Source: Molanna angustata (taxonomy: Eukaryota; Arthropoda; Insecta; Trichoptera; Molannidae). From it: 64,000 nt of DNA. Shown piece after piece: positions 1 to 11,944 of this stretch. The notes beneath the pieces were generated by a model that searched no databases, was not told the DNA's origin, and worked only from the letters and a program-made list of their open reading frames with translations. The stretch's first letter is position 1. Every line of letters starts with the position of its first letter. The DNA lies in the NCBI GenBank assembly GCA_963576475.1, contig OY754970.1:33916619-33980618 (forward strand), written 5' to 3'. The translations under genes and the position numbers were made by a program.

Positions 1-720
1 CGTATCTGTATTTTTTTCTTTGAATGTGTATATGACATAGTGAACAGTAATAATTTGTGTATCCAAAAGATCATTTCAAATTATAGCATAACTTCACAAT
101 TATTGTAGGTACAGGTAGCAGCTTCAAATCAGATTTTTCTAGTGAAGAAGCTAATCTTGTAAAAACGTACGTTCTTTGATTCAAAAAACAAAATAAATAA
201 ATGATAAGCCAATTCCCATATGCGTTCGTTAAAGTTTTCAGAGTACCTCGTTTATTTTCATTTGATCGAATCACCAATCCACGAGCCATCAGCTGAAATA
301 ATTATTATGATTTTAAATTAGTTCGGCACACTCGATTGGACGCCAATAATATCTATCTATGTAACAAACACATAGAATTGCTTCCGATTCAAAAATAGCA
401 ATACTTGTTTGGAAAATATGTGGATCCATGTTCATATTATATAATAATATTAGGAATTTCATCTGTGGATGGATATTTGCTATTTGTTGGGGATTTCTAA
501 ATAACAACAGGAAAAGACGAGACTCGGTCGCAGGTGCTATCTTCTATTAAAAAAATGGTAAAATATTAGTAGCGACAAGAAATTGAATATCGAAAAAGAA
601 CAATAATAATAATAATCAATAATTGTAGACCAACACACTTAAGTCATAGTAGGTATATTTAAATTTACTTGGGAGAAATATTATAAAATCACGCTTATTG
701 CATTATTATCACAAAACGAA
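1..720. other. AT-rich stretch, no gene seen
   Basis: No open frame with recognisable protein similarity, no RNA gene and no clear repeat boundary is visible here. The stretch is AT-rich with many short A and T runs and ends at the left arm of an inverted-repeat element. Confidence 0.5.
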
Positions 721-2068
721 TTATTTTGAAAGAAATACCTTAGATAGTTTGGATATTAACAAAGAAAAATATTCCTTAACTTTTTTATTATGCTCTGTAT
801 ATATTCTGGTAGAAAAAAATAATGTACCTATACCCAGATTTTTGGGATTTATGTTATATTACTAAAAAAACTGTAAGTCGTAGAGCTATATATATTTTTA
901 CTCCTCACTAACCCAAAGGGAATAGTGGGGAGTTATGATTTCGCAATTTTTAAAACTATTTTTTTATTGCAGATTAACAACAAATATCATGCTGAGATTG
1001 TATTCTGAAAGTTTCATCACAATGTATCTGTGTGTGCTATGTGCTGTGTACTGTGTGCCATGTACGGCGTGTTAATTTTACTTTATCGATTATAGACTAA
1101 ATTACTCATTCGATTCTATTCAAATTTTGCAAATTTGTATATCTAATACTCGATTTTGAAGGATATCTGAATAGTACTTCTCATTTGTAGCGGGCGCCCA
1201 AGAAAAGGATGGCACGACCATGTAAACGATATTTTGAAAGATGGAAATGTAAGAAGCATGAACAACAGACGAACATGTATAAGACGATGTATGAATGTTG
1301 ATGAGGCGATGAATGTGTGTCAAGATAGAAAAATGTGGCGTTCGGTTCTCTCTGCCTACCCCGTGAGGGACATGGCGTGATGGTATGTATGTATGTATAC
1401 TTCTCATTTTTTTCAACTGTCAAATATTTCAAAGTGACCCCAAGATCAGGAAACTTATAATTTGAAAATTATATTTTCAAATAGGTAAAAAGGCACATCG
1501 CTTTCATAAAATGGCATTAAGTATATATCAAGTTTTCTTAATAAAATATTTAAATTAAAAAATAATTTAACAAACCTATTTCATATAATTGCTGAAAATT
1601 TTCTATACAAACATTGTATATTGTGAGGAGTTTAGCGATGGCCACAACCTACTCGTTTTAAATCAAAGAAGACAAAACTATCTGGGAAAAAATGACATTT
1701 GCATTAAAACTAATATGGTTTAGTAAAGAAACCACAAAAACTTATTTCGCAATGGCGCTGAATGGAAAATAAATGTTTTTTAGGTTTCTTTTAGGTTTTT
1801 TAATGTTTTTTTTAATGTTTTTTTTATGTTTGTTTTTTGAAGCTTTAATGCAAATGTCAAGACACATTTTTCCAGATATTTTAGTTTTCTTTAATCTAAA
1901 AAAATATATTGCTCTACGCATTTTAGATTATTAAAAATATAAACCAACGTTGAAAATTGGGGTATGCCATTATTATTCTACAACAATTAATACAAACATT
2001 GTTAAAAAGTTAAGGAATATTTTTCTTCATTAATACCCAAACTATCTAAGTTATTTTTTTCAAAACTA
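721..2068. mobile_element. Non-autonomous element with ~65-bp imperfect terminal inverted repeats
   Basis: Bases 721-785 and 2003-2068 are inverted copies of each other, nearly 90% identical by eye, sharing the blocks TTAGATAGTTTGG and GAAAAATATTCCTTAACTTTT. The interior has no coding capacity. It holds a second, weaker inverted repeat (about 1655-1712 against 1844-1904) and a later RTE insertion (1187-1397). No target duplication is obvious at the outer ends, so the superfamily is not assigned. It could also be two inverted copies of a shorter repeat. Confidence 0.5.
1187..1397 (+). mobile_element. 5'-truncated RTE-like LINE 3' end with 12-bp target duplication
   Basis: This is the last ~200 bases of the LINE family also present at 15500-15975: the GRPRK-type tail of ORF2, then a 3' end with CCCCGTGAGGGACATGG and a (GTAT)n tail. 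The 12-mer TACTTCTCATTT occurs just before it (1175-1186) and just after it (1398-1409). That is the signature of target-primed reverse transcription of a heavily 5'-truncated copy. It lies inside the inverted-repeat element 721-2068 and is therefore younger than it. Confidence 0.8.
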
Positions 2069-2478
2069 TTTGATAAGAAATAATAATAATATATAATTGA
2101 AAAATAGGTGCCCTCTTAAACTCGTAATTAGGGTTTTAAATAGGACATAAAAAATTATAGTATAGGTACCATATACGCCGTACATACAAAACAAACTCAT
2201 AGTACCTACATAATATATGTATACACACTCGAAAAATTTATATGAAAAGTTGCAAAGAATGTACAAAAAAGCTTAGAAATTGAGAAACCTTCACCACTGT
2301 GGATGCTATGAAAAAAGTAACTTTTTTCCAGATTTATTGCAAATTTGTCGAGTGTAAATAAAATTATTGGAATAAATAATAGAATATTATGAATGCAAAT
2401 TTAAGAAATCCCGATGGAGATGACATCCCAAGGAGCAATTTATTAGGTGCTCTCAGCAAGACGGAATGTGAGAAGCCA

Positions 2479-2602
2479 AGGGGGCAAGTCCGATCAAACA
2501 GTGAAATCGAAACGCTTTTGATTAACCATATGATAATTATATCCATGACATGGGTAATCATGAGGGTTTTGATTTCACCGTTTGACCAGACTTGCCCCCC
2601 TG
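2479..2602. repeat. Foldback element with ~55-bp arms
   Basis: The left arm starting AGGGGGCAAGTC pairs with a right arm ending GACTTGCCCCCC; the arms extend inward about 55 bases at roughly 80% identity. There is no coding capacity. It is probably a small foldback MITE. Confidence 0.6.
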
Positions 2603-3109
2603 ATAAGCAGAAGAGCCTGCACCAATGCATGTCACACACGAGAGTGTGGCCCACGATTTTTTGCACACCACACTGGGGATAGGGCGCAATGTACCTAATG
2701 ACGGTATTATTCACTTTATATTATTTAAATGAATTTGTAAACATCAGGTATATGTATAATGATCTCATTGTTTATGTTTTTAATTCATTTGCATAGCATG
2801 ATGGCGTACAATTACAATTGGTCATGTAATTAGGTACTCGTTTGCATATAAATTGATACCCATTTAAAAATGTATGAATAAAAAACTATCGTGACACAAT
2901 TCTCGTTTATAGATCAATATTAATTGTCTATTTATTTGGACGATTTATGAACGTACTAGAAACAATTTTTTTTTAAGATATTTATTTTTTAATAAAAAGT
3001 TATACATTTTTATTTTCCCGCCAAACTGCAAAGCAGTTTTTTGGCAGAAAATATGGACGCATTTCATATGTAAAACATAAACTATGTATAGTGTTATCTG
3101 AAGACTGGG

Positions 3110-3748
3110 GTAATGAAACTAATCCGCATTAGGGATGGAACAACATATACAACTGTAAATGTTTACATTGAATTTGTTGTAATATTTGTTTGTATGACTG
3201 TATGTTTGTTAGGTTTAAATAAAAATAAAAGTATATTCGCTGCGATTAAGAGAAATGCCGACTTAGACATATATTTTTTTTATTCACATATGGCATTCAA
3301 AAACAAGCTTATATCTAACATCGTGACATTAAAACAATAAACAACTAGGTACTTATTAATTTTATTTTTTCCAACCTCCCTCAGCAATATATTTTCTTTG
3401 TCTTCTCAACTTATGAATCTGTCGATATATGTTCATTTATCATGTACACGCACACACATACACACCCGCTCTCACACACATAAACGCCCACCCTTCCACA
3501 CACTCACACTCTTTCTAGATAAATCTTTCACACACACACATACAAATTGTTACTCTCTCTTTTGCGGGCACCTACACTAATTCATTCTTTTTTATTGTCT
3601 TATGATATTAGGTATAGAGGTACATGTCTTATTTGTATTTTTGCTTATTTCCTTATAATAATTGTATGCATGTACTGTGTGCTGTCCTTTGTGAAATAAA
3701 ATAAAATAAATATGTTGTTCCATCCCTAATGCGGATTAGTTTCATTAC
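3110..3748. mobile_element. ~640-bp element with ~38-bp near-perfect inverted ends
   Basis: Bases 3110-3148 (GTAATGAAACTAATCCGCAT...) recur in inverted orientation at about 3710-3748. The interior is AC-rich around 3425-3560 and has an AATAAAATAAAATAAA run just inside the right arm, resembling a retroelement tail. A diverged direct copy of the right arm and its flank follows at about 3788-3862, so the right end is partly tandemly duplicated. No protein is encoded. Superfamily unknown. Confidence 0.55.
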
Positions 3749-3887
3749 TCCTGTCGACCGTTTATAAAGATACCACTATAGTATAATATGTTTTTCCATC
3801 TCTGATTCGGATTAGTTTCCTTACTCTTATCGTCAGTTCGTATCGATATAACTGTAGTAAATATATGGATACATAATATATAAAAAG

Positions 3888-4060
3888 ATGGGCCGGTGGC
3901 AGAGCGGGCATCGCACTGGATTACTAATCCAGGGATGAAGAGTTTGAGCACCAACTTAGCTGCGTCGACTGATTTCGTTCGCCTATAGCACAAGCATTTA
4001 TGGTTAATTTAGGAAATGTACAATAACATATTCATTCTTTGTTATAGAAAAAAAAACTGA
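3888..4060 (+). mobile_element. tRNA-derived SINE (family 1)
   Basis: The start GGGCCGGTGGCAGAGCGG resembles an RNA polymerase III A box in a tRNA-like head. It is followed by CTGGATTACTAATCCAG, which would form an anticodon-type stem, and a decayed B box. The body GATTTCGTTC...CCTATAGCACAAGCATTTATG is shared with copies at 12728, 35332 and 56333. This is an interspersed retroposon, not a functional tRNA gene. Confidence 0.75.
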
Positions 4061-4547
4061 ACTAAGAATAAAACCATTCAGACAATGGCAATAAAACGTA
4101 TATAAGAACCTCTTTCAACGAATTCTGAATTAACGGAAACAAAATGAAAAGAAAAGGAAGTCTTGAATGGAGGACAAAATAAATATCCTAAGGTTGTGGA
4201 TGAAAGGTTTCGAGGAAATCTGATTTAATATTGGATTGTTGTGCTTGAATAATGAAAATAAAAAAAAGCGTTTCCCAAGATCTAACTCATCCAACGTAAT
4301 ATTATATGAAAATAAAAATGAATGTTTTCCGCCGTTTTGTGGACAATAAAAAAAACATTCTTGATAATTAAATATGATTTATCATTAATTTTGTGGCCCA
4401 TTTTGAACAATTCTAATTACTACAATTTTGTGGTCATTCTTCCTGAGACAGAAGCGGTCACTTCGAAACCTACGACTCATTCTAGGATTCAAATAAAGTG
4501 AATTGTCCACGGAACAGTAAATGTATATTCCTTACTCCATGGAATTG

Positions 4548-5314
4548 TCCAACTGTCGATTCGTTCAAGAGAATGAAATTCTTTTGAAGGAAGAGGCAGT
4601 TTAAATCCAAGACGCGTGTATGAAGGAACATTTTGTATGGCGTAGTGGACTTTTTGCATGCTAAAAACACCAACTTAAGAGGCTTCGCAGTATAGATTTA
4701 CTCAGAATTCGGAGTAGAACATTTTATGTGAGTTTTGTGTGTCTGTGTCCTCTGCCCCCCCTTATAACTTTTGATCCGCTGGATTCACAAAGCCTAAAAT
4801 TTCAGAATATATAGACAATTTTAGGTACAAAAAAATTTACACTCAGTATTTAGAATTTTTGTTCCAGTCAGGGGTTATCAACATTTTAATTTTTATAGCA
4901 TTTGTCCACATATCTCAAAAAACTATAAAAACCAGAACGCTGAAATTTTGTACAAATATAGTCAAATATAGTATCTCGAAATGGATTTTGAAAAACAGTT
5001 CCAGGGTTTCTCAAACTGTTTTTATTAAGAAGCAAAAAATTGGTATGACAAATTTTTGTCTTTAACTGCCTTTATTTCCATTTCTTTTAAAAATATCGAA
5101 AAATGCCGAAAAATGTAAACTAGAGAATTTAATTTTCTATAAAAAATTTATACATTATAGCAATATATCTCAAACTTTTTTTAACAAAGTTTGTACAAAT
5201 TAATATTAGGGACGACATCGCTTCATACAATTTGTATGGAATATAAAATATCCAAGTTCAACTATACATACTATCGCTATCGACAGTTGGATCTCATGTG
5301 TTACGTGCAACTAG
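4548..5314 (+). mobile_element. Helitron-like element, diverged copy H1
   Basis: It begins TCCAACTGTCGAT and ends in CTATCGACAGTTGGA, an ATG-type hairpin, GCAACTAG, then T. The core GAGGCTTCGCAG, ACTCAGAATTCGGAGTAGAACAT and TTATAACTTTTGATCCGCT blocks match the other copies. The left 150 bases are scrambled and the internal GT microsatellite is short, so this is an older copy. No protein is encoded. Confidence 0.75.
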
Positions 5315-5449
5315 TATACTAGAACGACTGTAAGAATTTTGTGAATTATTATATAACTTGTTATAAATAAATGTCCACGTATTATTAATTGTTAACAAGG
5401 TGACAATGATACGTGCTTTGAAATCATCAAATTGTATAAAAAAACTATT

Positions 5450-5945
5450 TCTCAATAAATGGCGTTAGATACAAGTTTAAACGAAAAGCTCAATATGGAC
5501 CTGAGACAGCGGATGTTGAGATGTTATGTGTGGTCTGTGTTGCTATATGGCTGTGAGACTTGGACATTGAAGGTTAACACCATGAACAGGCTGGAAGCTT
5601 TTGAGATGTGGTTACATCGCAGAATGCTCAAAATCCCTTGGACAGATCTGGTTACGAACTCAGAAGTCTTAAGTCGAGCCAGAACAACCAGGAAACTCTT
5701 GTCCACAGTAAAGGTCCGCAAGATCACATATCTGGGTCACATAATGAGGGGGGAGAAGTATCACTTGCTCCAACTAATACTGAAGGGCAAAATAGAAGGT
5801 CGCCGAGGGACTGGAAGGAGACAGATGTCCTGGCTGCGCAACATTATGGAATGGACCGGCTTCAGGACCGTGGAACAGATATTACGGGCAGCACAGGACA
5901 GAGAGGGATTTGCCAGAGTGATAATGATGGATGGATGGCGATGAT
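5450..5945 (+). pseudogene. RTE-like LINE ORF2 C-terminal fragment
   Basis: A 161-codon open frame encodes the region after the reverse-transcriptase palm of an RTE-like LINE. It has the hallmarks SVLLYGCETWTL, RLEAFEMWLHRRML, LGHIMRGEKYHLLQLILKGKIEGRR and GRRQMSWLRNIMEWTG. The upstream endonuclease and palm are missing, so this is a 5'-truncated copy with no independent function. The frame is unbroken, which suggests modest age. Confidence 0.85.
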
Positions 5946-6009
5946 GTTACCAAGCTTGTTGAAACCTTGTAACATTTGTAAAATTTCAAATTTGGATTAA
6001 TAAAGGAAA

Positions 6010-6520
6010 ATTAACGGAGCTTCAACGAAGAATATGTCTTGGATGGGCTGCCTATGGTAATCTTAAGGAATTCTTCACCAGCAATATCCCTCAAAATGTA
6101 TGACCAATGTGTGCTCCCAGTCATGACATATAAAGCAGAAACACTTTTACACTAACGAAAGCGACCGTCAGAAAGCTAAGAGTGAAACAGTGAAAACAGA
6201 AAAGAGCTATGCTGAATCTCAAACTCTCAGATAGTGTGAGAATTTCAGAAATACGAAGATCAGATGTTACTGATGTCGTTGGAAGAGTGGCAAACCTGAA
6301 GTGGTCATGGGCGGGACATATCGCTAGAGTGAAGTACCAAAGATGGACCAAGAGGATCCTGGAATGGAGACCACGCGAGGACAGAAGAAGTAGAGGAAGT
6401 CCACCTACGCAATGGTCCGATGACATAAAGAGGGTTGCTGGTGACTGGAAGTAAAAGACCCAGGACAGAGAAACCTGGAGAAATAAGAAGGAGGCCTATG
6501 TCCGACTAATGTTATACTTA
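6010..6520 (+). pseudogene. LINE ORF2 C-terminal fragment, second family, frameshifted
   Basis: The reading LQRRICLGWAAYGNL...MYDQCVLPVMTYKAET is followed, after frame breaks, by VGRVANLKWSWAGHIAR, RILEWRPREDRRSRGSPP and WSDDIKRVAGDW. This order is typical of the C-terminal part of endonuclease-reverse transcriptases of insect non-LTR elements. It lies directly downstream of a fragment of a different LINE family, so the pair is adjacent debris rather than one element. Confidence 0.8.
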
Positions 6521-6539
6521 GGATCTGAATGGTTAGTTA

Positions 6540-6890
6540 ATTTAACAAAGTTTTGTATGTATGTAGGTATTGTATATCCTTAATTTATTTACTATTTTTT
6601 TTATTATTAATATAAGTTGTTTGTGTAATGAGTTGTTTGTTTGTGTAGTATTTGCGAGTATTTAAAATTTATAATCTATTTGATATTGTTTGTTTACTGA
6701 AAAAAGTGTTAACAGCACTTTGAGATTTGTTATTGTTGATTGTTTTAATATTGATTGTATATAATGGCGTAAAGCCATAAATGATTTTATAAATAAATAA
6801 AGTCATACAACCAGGTCAAATGGGATGACCTTGAATTAATACCGAATCATTAAATGGCGCTATATAAATTGTTGTTATTATTATTTGAAG
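6540..6890 (+). repeat. LINE-like 3' tail ending GGCGCTATATAAATTGTTG(TTA)n
   Basis: AT-rich sequence with AATAAATAAA at about 6795 and a terminal GGCGCTATATAAATTGTTGT followed by TTATTATTATT. A similar tail occurs near 8940 and, inverted, at 13157-13250, so this is a dispersed 3' end, probably of a LINE or its SINE partner. Confidence 0.5.
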
Positions 6891-7091
6891 ATATACATAT
6901 ATACCGACCACCAGAAACAGTGATATTGATCATTAATATTATTACGCATATAAATTGATAAACGGCATGACAACTAAACTGTCCAGGAGTCTGCTTTATT
7001 ATATTATACAAGAAAAAACAAACTTCGATATTTAAATTATCGTGAATACTAAACAAATGACACATTTTTTTAACATTTATCCATAGAATAA

Positions 7092-8122
7092 TCCAACTGT
7101 CGATTTGTTCAGGAGAACTTTGTTCTCTTAACATATCGACAATGTATCAAGCCAGAATACGCGAGAATTGTATGGAAAGGTCTACTTTTTTCACGGCTTT
7201 TCCAACTTTGAAGTCAAAAAACACCAACTTAGAGGCTTCGCAGCATATATGTTCCATACACGGATTTACTCAGAATTCGGAGTAGAACATTTCGTGTGTC
7301 TGTGTGTGTGTCTGTGTGTGTGTGTGTGTCTGTGTGTGTATGTCTGTGTGTGTGTGTGTCCGTCCCCCCCTTATAACTTTTGATCCGCTCAATTTACAGA
7401 GCCTAAAATTTCAGAATATATAAACAGTTACAGGCCTACAAAACTTTTATACTCGGAATTTTGAATTTTTGTTTCAGTCAGGGGTTATCAACTTTTGAAT
7501 TTTTATTTTATTTTTCCCTATATCTCAGAAACCATAAAAGCTAGAACGCTGAAAATTGGTATAAACATAGACAAATACAAAATCTCAAATTAGTTTTTTC
7601 AAAAAAATTCCAGGGTTTCTCAAACATTTTTTATTAAGAAAAGTATTTTTTTTATGATAAATTTATGAGTTTTTTTCATTTTTTTTAAAATATCGAAAAA
7701 AGCCGAAACACCCCAACTAGATATTTTAATTTTATATAAAAAATATAAACATTGTAGCAGTACATCTCAAATTTTTTTTAACAATTTTTATGAAAATTGA
7801 ATTTAGTTACGACATCGCTTCATACAATTTGTATGGTAGTCACCTATACATAATATCAAAGAAGACTTAATAGTTTGATACTTCATCTCTAAACATACAA
7901 TATACATATACCATCATGCTGTTTTCATATTCCGGGTAGGAAAAAAAGACTGACCTCCATACTATCCTATCTTGACTACCGAGGTACATGTGTTGTATAG
8001 AAAACTAAATATCATAAAATAATAAATAATTTGTATTTATGGGTTTATAGTTTGGTACATATTCTTCAACTATACATACTATCGCTATCGACAGTTGGAT
8101 CTCATGTGTTACATGCAACTAG
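7092..8122 (+). mobile_element. Helitron-like element, full-length copy H2 (1031 bp)
   Basis: This is the best stand-alone full-length copy. It starts TCCAACTGTCGAT after an A and ends CAACTAG before a T, the 5'-TC...CTAG-3' structure between A and T expected of Helitrons. Unlike canonical Helitrons it has a 13-base inverted match: TCCAACTGTCGAT at the start and ATCGACAGTTGGA about 28 bases from the end. A 5-bp hairpin CATGT-GTT-ACATG sits three bases before CTAG. A GT-rich microsatellite occupies about 7290-7362. Subterminal repeats plus a core microsatellite resemble DINE-1/HINE elements. No Rep/helicase is encoded, so it is non-autonomous. Confidence 0.85.
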
Positions 8123-8690
8123 TAATAATAAAACTATAGATTCCCATACAATACCTCGCTGAACAAGTGAAGCCGTTTTATTGGCCGGCTCGTGTCAATA
8201 TTATGTATGACTCTGCTGGTAGACATTGTTCATATAGTACTACTCGTTATGACTGCGTAAATAATTTTGCAAGCAGTTAAAAAAATCCCTATTTGGAGAA
8301 CGTATCACGCAGACGGCCAAATAATTACTGAATGCTCGTAGCAAAATGTTGACCAAATTAGTCAACATAAAGCAGTCGCGTTTACTGCAGGCTAAAGAGT
8401 ATTCTATACTATTATTATTCTATGCATTTATCACGAAGACAAAGAACAAATAATATATATGGTTATTTGGAAGATATGACAATAAGCACGCCATTGTGCA
8501 ATTATTATGTAATTTGTGTAAAACGTTTAAAATAAATAAATAAACATTCAGTTAATTGAATTAAAATGAACATTTATTAATTTTAAGCAACGAAAACTAT
8601 ATTTATTGTTGATTTATGTGATCATTATATATATTTTTTTAAATAAAATAACCTTATTTTTATACATATCTAGATCTGAATTGCTTCAAC
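8123..8690. other. No gene seen
   Basis: Mixed-composition sequence with no open frame of interest. One small dyad TGTTGAC-N7-GTCAACA lies near 8351-8371. No other structure is supported. Confidence 0.4.
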
Positions 8691-8699
8691 AAAGGTAGA

Positions 8700-8975
8700 T
8701 TAATATTAAAATAATTTAAGTAATTCCATAAAATTGTTAATAATTTTGGTTGTCCGTTTAGTGACGACCAAATTCATGACCAAGATCAGGGTGGTCTTGG
8801 TCTTACATTCACACGTGTGGTTTTGGTCTGACAACTTTAACAATATAAAATATGTAAAAAGAAAGTATGTAATTATAATAAAACTTGACAAAAAACACAA
8901 CCTTATAATAGTGTTTCCTTGAGGTGAAAACACAAAAATCATAGCGCTATATAAATTATCCATTTACTATTATAG
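8700..8975 (+). repeat. Dispersed LINE/SINE 3'-end repeat
   Basis: It contains GTTTAGTGACGACCAA...GAGGTGAAAACAC and ends with GCGCTATATAAATTATCC. It matches, in inverted orientation, the repeat at 13157-13250 (GCGCCGTTTAGTGACAACC...CACCTCAAGGGCGC) and the tail at 6840. No coding capacity. Confidence 0.5.
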
Positions 8976-10290
8976 TAGGAAATTAATTTGGTTTCCTTTA
9001 GTATTTTGTCAAAACAATTCAGTCTTGCTATAGAGAGGCGTTGCAAAGGTTATTTTTCTCTGAATAAGAAAACAGCTTGACATACAAAAATAATGCAATG
9101 CGGGATCCGAGAGAGAGATTGAGATACCTAATATGTCGAAATCTATGGGCTATCAAAAATGTTTAGAAAATATAATCGCGCGTCTGTCCCAATTTAATAT
9201 TTAGCATACCGTTTGATCACAATCAATATAAGAACAAATTCAAAGTCGACATTCTGTGACATAAATAACATTGCATGCATAAATTCGGCTCGGCATTTGA
9301 AATTGTTCAAAATCCGTTATTTTTCTAGGCGTTGAAAATTTCGTTGAACGACTGACTGCTCATTCATACCATTGTTACAAAATTATCGATTTATTTTCTG
9401 GTTTACTATTTATAGTTAACACTTCTGTTGAGTATGTATTGGGTATGTGAATATAAACAGCCTGCGCGGATTAGTGGTTAGTTGTTTGATATTTATCCCA
9501 AGTTTCTATGATCGATGTTCAATAGAAAAATAAAAGCTGTATAATTCAAAAAGGCGTAAAAATATATCTTGTGACTAGTTTCGCTGGCTACATTTTGTAT
9601 TCTATTAATTTCCTGTTGGTTCTTTATATTCTCTCGGGACTTATAGTCTAAATAAAATACAGTTTTTTTGCTTAATGTTTTTTCTTATACCGCATTGAAC
9701 AAGGAAAATATAAGTATACAAGATTCAGGAATATACGAGGAAAATATAAATTTCAAATAAAAACTCTATAGATTCCATCATAAAAGCTAAATTTTTGCTG
9801 CGTTTCCCATGACTTGATAATCCGAATTTCTTACAAAGAGTATTTCGTGTTCATTAGAAATCAGCTTATATAGCTCCTCATATCATACATATTGTATAGC
9901 ATGAATGTAAAACATATTGCATCTATCAGGAGTAAAAAAAAACAATTTAAATCGGTCCAGTCCTCGTGTAAGGACAAAACAATTTATTACACTTAAAGGG
10001 AATCTGTCAGAGGGTTTCCACCAACCAAAGTGTATGTAAATGGAATATGTGATTTCTAATAATCATCTGTAATGAATATTAAAAATATCACATTTTATAC
10101 TATATAATGCATAATACAACTGACATACTCGTATTAAAGCTGCACAGGCGCTCAAATGTGATTAGTTGCATTAACGTTTCCTCATTTACTCAGTCAATAC
10201 TGTCATTATCGTTTTGAAATTAAAAACAGGGAATATTATAGTATTGTCTACAGCTTGACAGTTACATAATCATATTTGAAAATTCTCTCA
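8976..10290. other. No gene seen
   Basis: AT-rich intergenic sequence. No exon with credible protein similarity, RNA gene or repeat boundary was recognised. Confidence 0.4.
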
Positions 10291-10811
10291 ATAAAAAATA
10301 ATTGGATTTAACCATAAAAAACAGAACATAAGCACCAATTTGAGATTTTTAGAAAAGCAATGTATGCAGATATAACAATACACACCACGAGCATGCATCC
10401 TTGGCACCACAAACTTGCAGCCTTTCACTCGATAGTATTTAGAGCAATTAACATTCCATTGAGTAGAGAATCATATATACCTGAGCGAAATAAACACCAT
10501 ATATGACATTGCTAAGAATAACGGGTTCGATAAACAATGTATTACCAAAATAATCAAGAAAATGTCTCACAAAAATACAATCGGCTTCATATATCCAATA
10601 ATTAATGATAAAAAAAAACATTGGAAACGGTTCTATTCCTTACCTCGGCAGGATACCCGAAAAAATAATAAAAACATTAAAGAATGAGAATTTAGATATC
10701 GCTTTCAAAGTCAATAACGCACTGGGAAATAGCATTAAAAATTGCAAAACCATGATAAACAAATTTCAAAAATCCGGAATATATAAAATTACCCGTGAAG
10801 AATGTAATGCT

Positions 10812-11664
10812 CAGTGGCGGCTGGTGACCTTAAATCTTAGAAGGGCTCAGAATTATAATTTTACCTAAAAGAGAAATTAACTTAAAACAAGAATCAGGAA
10901 GCAGATATATGACACAATATTATCTTCGTATATTAAAATTATCGGCGTTTTCCATAGTTATTTTGTTTATCTGAAATTAAAACCTGAACCTGATCATTTA
11001 TGCTGTATTTGCATGGGTCATCGATAAATTATAAAATAATTTGTGACAGCTAATGAATTTTGATCATACAAATTTGAAAAAAAAAACTGGCAATAGCTGC
11101 AAGAATGCTTCATGATTTTACACATTTTATGTCTATTATCATTTTTGTTTTTTTTTGCAATATTATGGTATCAATTAATTAAATAATAATACAAATATAT
11201 TTCGGATGATTTATAGTTTAAACTATGTAATATCAATTAATGTTAGCCTCAGGGAATTGCAACTGCTTACCTAAAGTTCGAACATCGCAATGTACAACAA
11301 AATATGAATGAATGAAAATATACTATATTCCTTCGCGGGCACTGCCCCGTTTTGCTCGAAATCGGCATACATTCAGCGTGTATGGCGAACTGCGGCGGCA
11401 GCGGGCGGTCGCGTGAATTGTATTGGTTCTCCGGGCACAAGTCGACTGTGCCCGAGGAATGAAATATTTCATAGAATCTTGCTTGCTTTAAAAAGCAGGT
11501 AGATTTAAATACTTTCGCTAAATATACTACAGGTGTAAGACGGCAAATATTAATTAGAAAAATAATATGTTCTCAAGATTTAATTGCATACATTTTTTGG
11601 AATATTTTGAACAAAGTGATTGGGAGGGCTGAGCCCGAGAGCCCTTTACAAAGAGCCGCCACTG
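10812..11664. mobile_element. hAT-type non-autonomous element, 853 bp, 8-bp target duplication
   Basis: The ends are CAGTGGCGGCT and AGCCGCCACTG, perfect 11-bp terminal inverted repeats. They are flanked by GTAATGCT at 10804-10811 and again at 11665-11672. An 8-bp duplication with CAGTG-type ends fits the hAT superfamily. The interior encodes no transposase. It has a GC-rich block (about 11330-11460) with the hairpin CGGGCAC-AAGTCGACT-GTGCCCG. The insertion cuts the Penelope-like endonuclease frame between ECNA and YIGQTGR. Confidence 0.9.
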
Positions 11665-11944
11665 GTAATGCTTGATACATAGGCCAAACAGGGAGAGCCT
11701 TCAACACACATTTTGAAGAACATAAAAGAGCATACAAATATAAAAAAGAAGAAACATCACAGTTTGCCAAACATCTCATCAACAATAACCATCATATTAC
11801 AGACGACAATAAACCAATCCCGCTACAATTTTGCAACAAAGGACTGAAATTAAACATACTGGAACAACTAGAAATTAATAAGAATCTGAGCAATAATATT
11901 ATCAATGAACATATTAACACATATAGTTCTCCCTTACTTAATAT

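Noticed and set aside
3888..3975. tRNA gene
   Set aside because: A and B boxes are partly present, but the cloverleaf is incomplete and the unit recurs with a common body, so it is a SINE.
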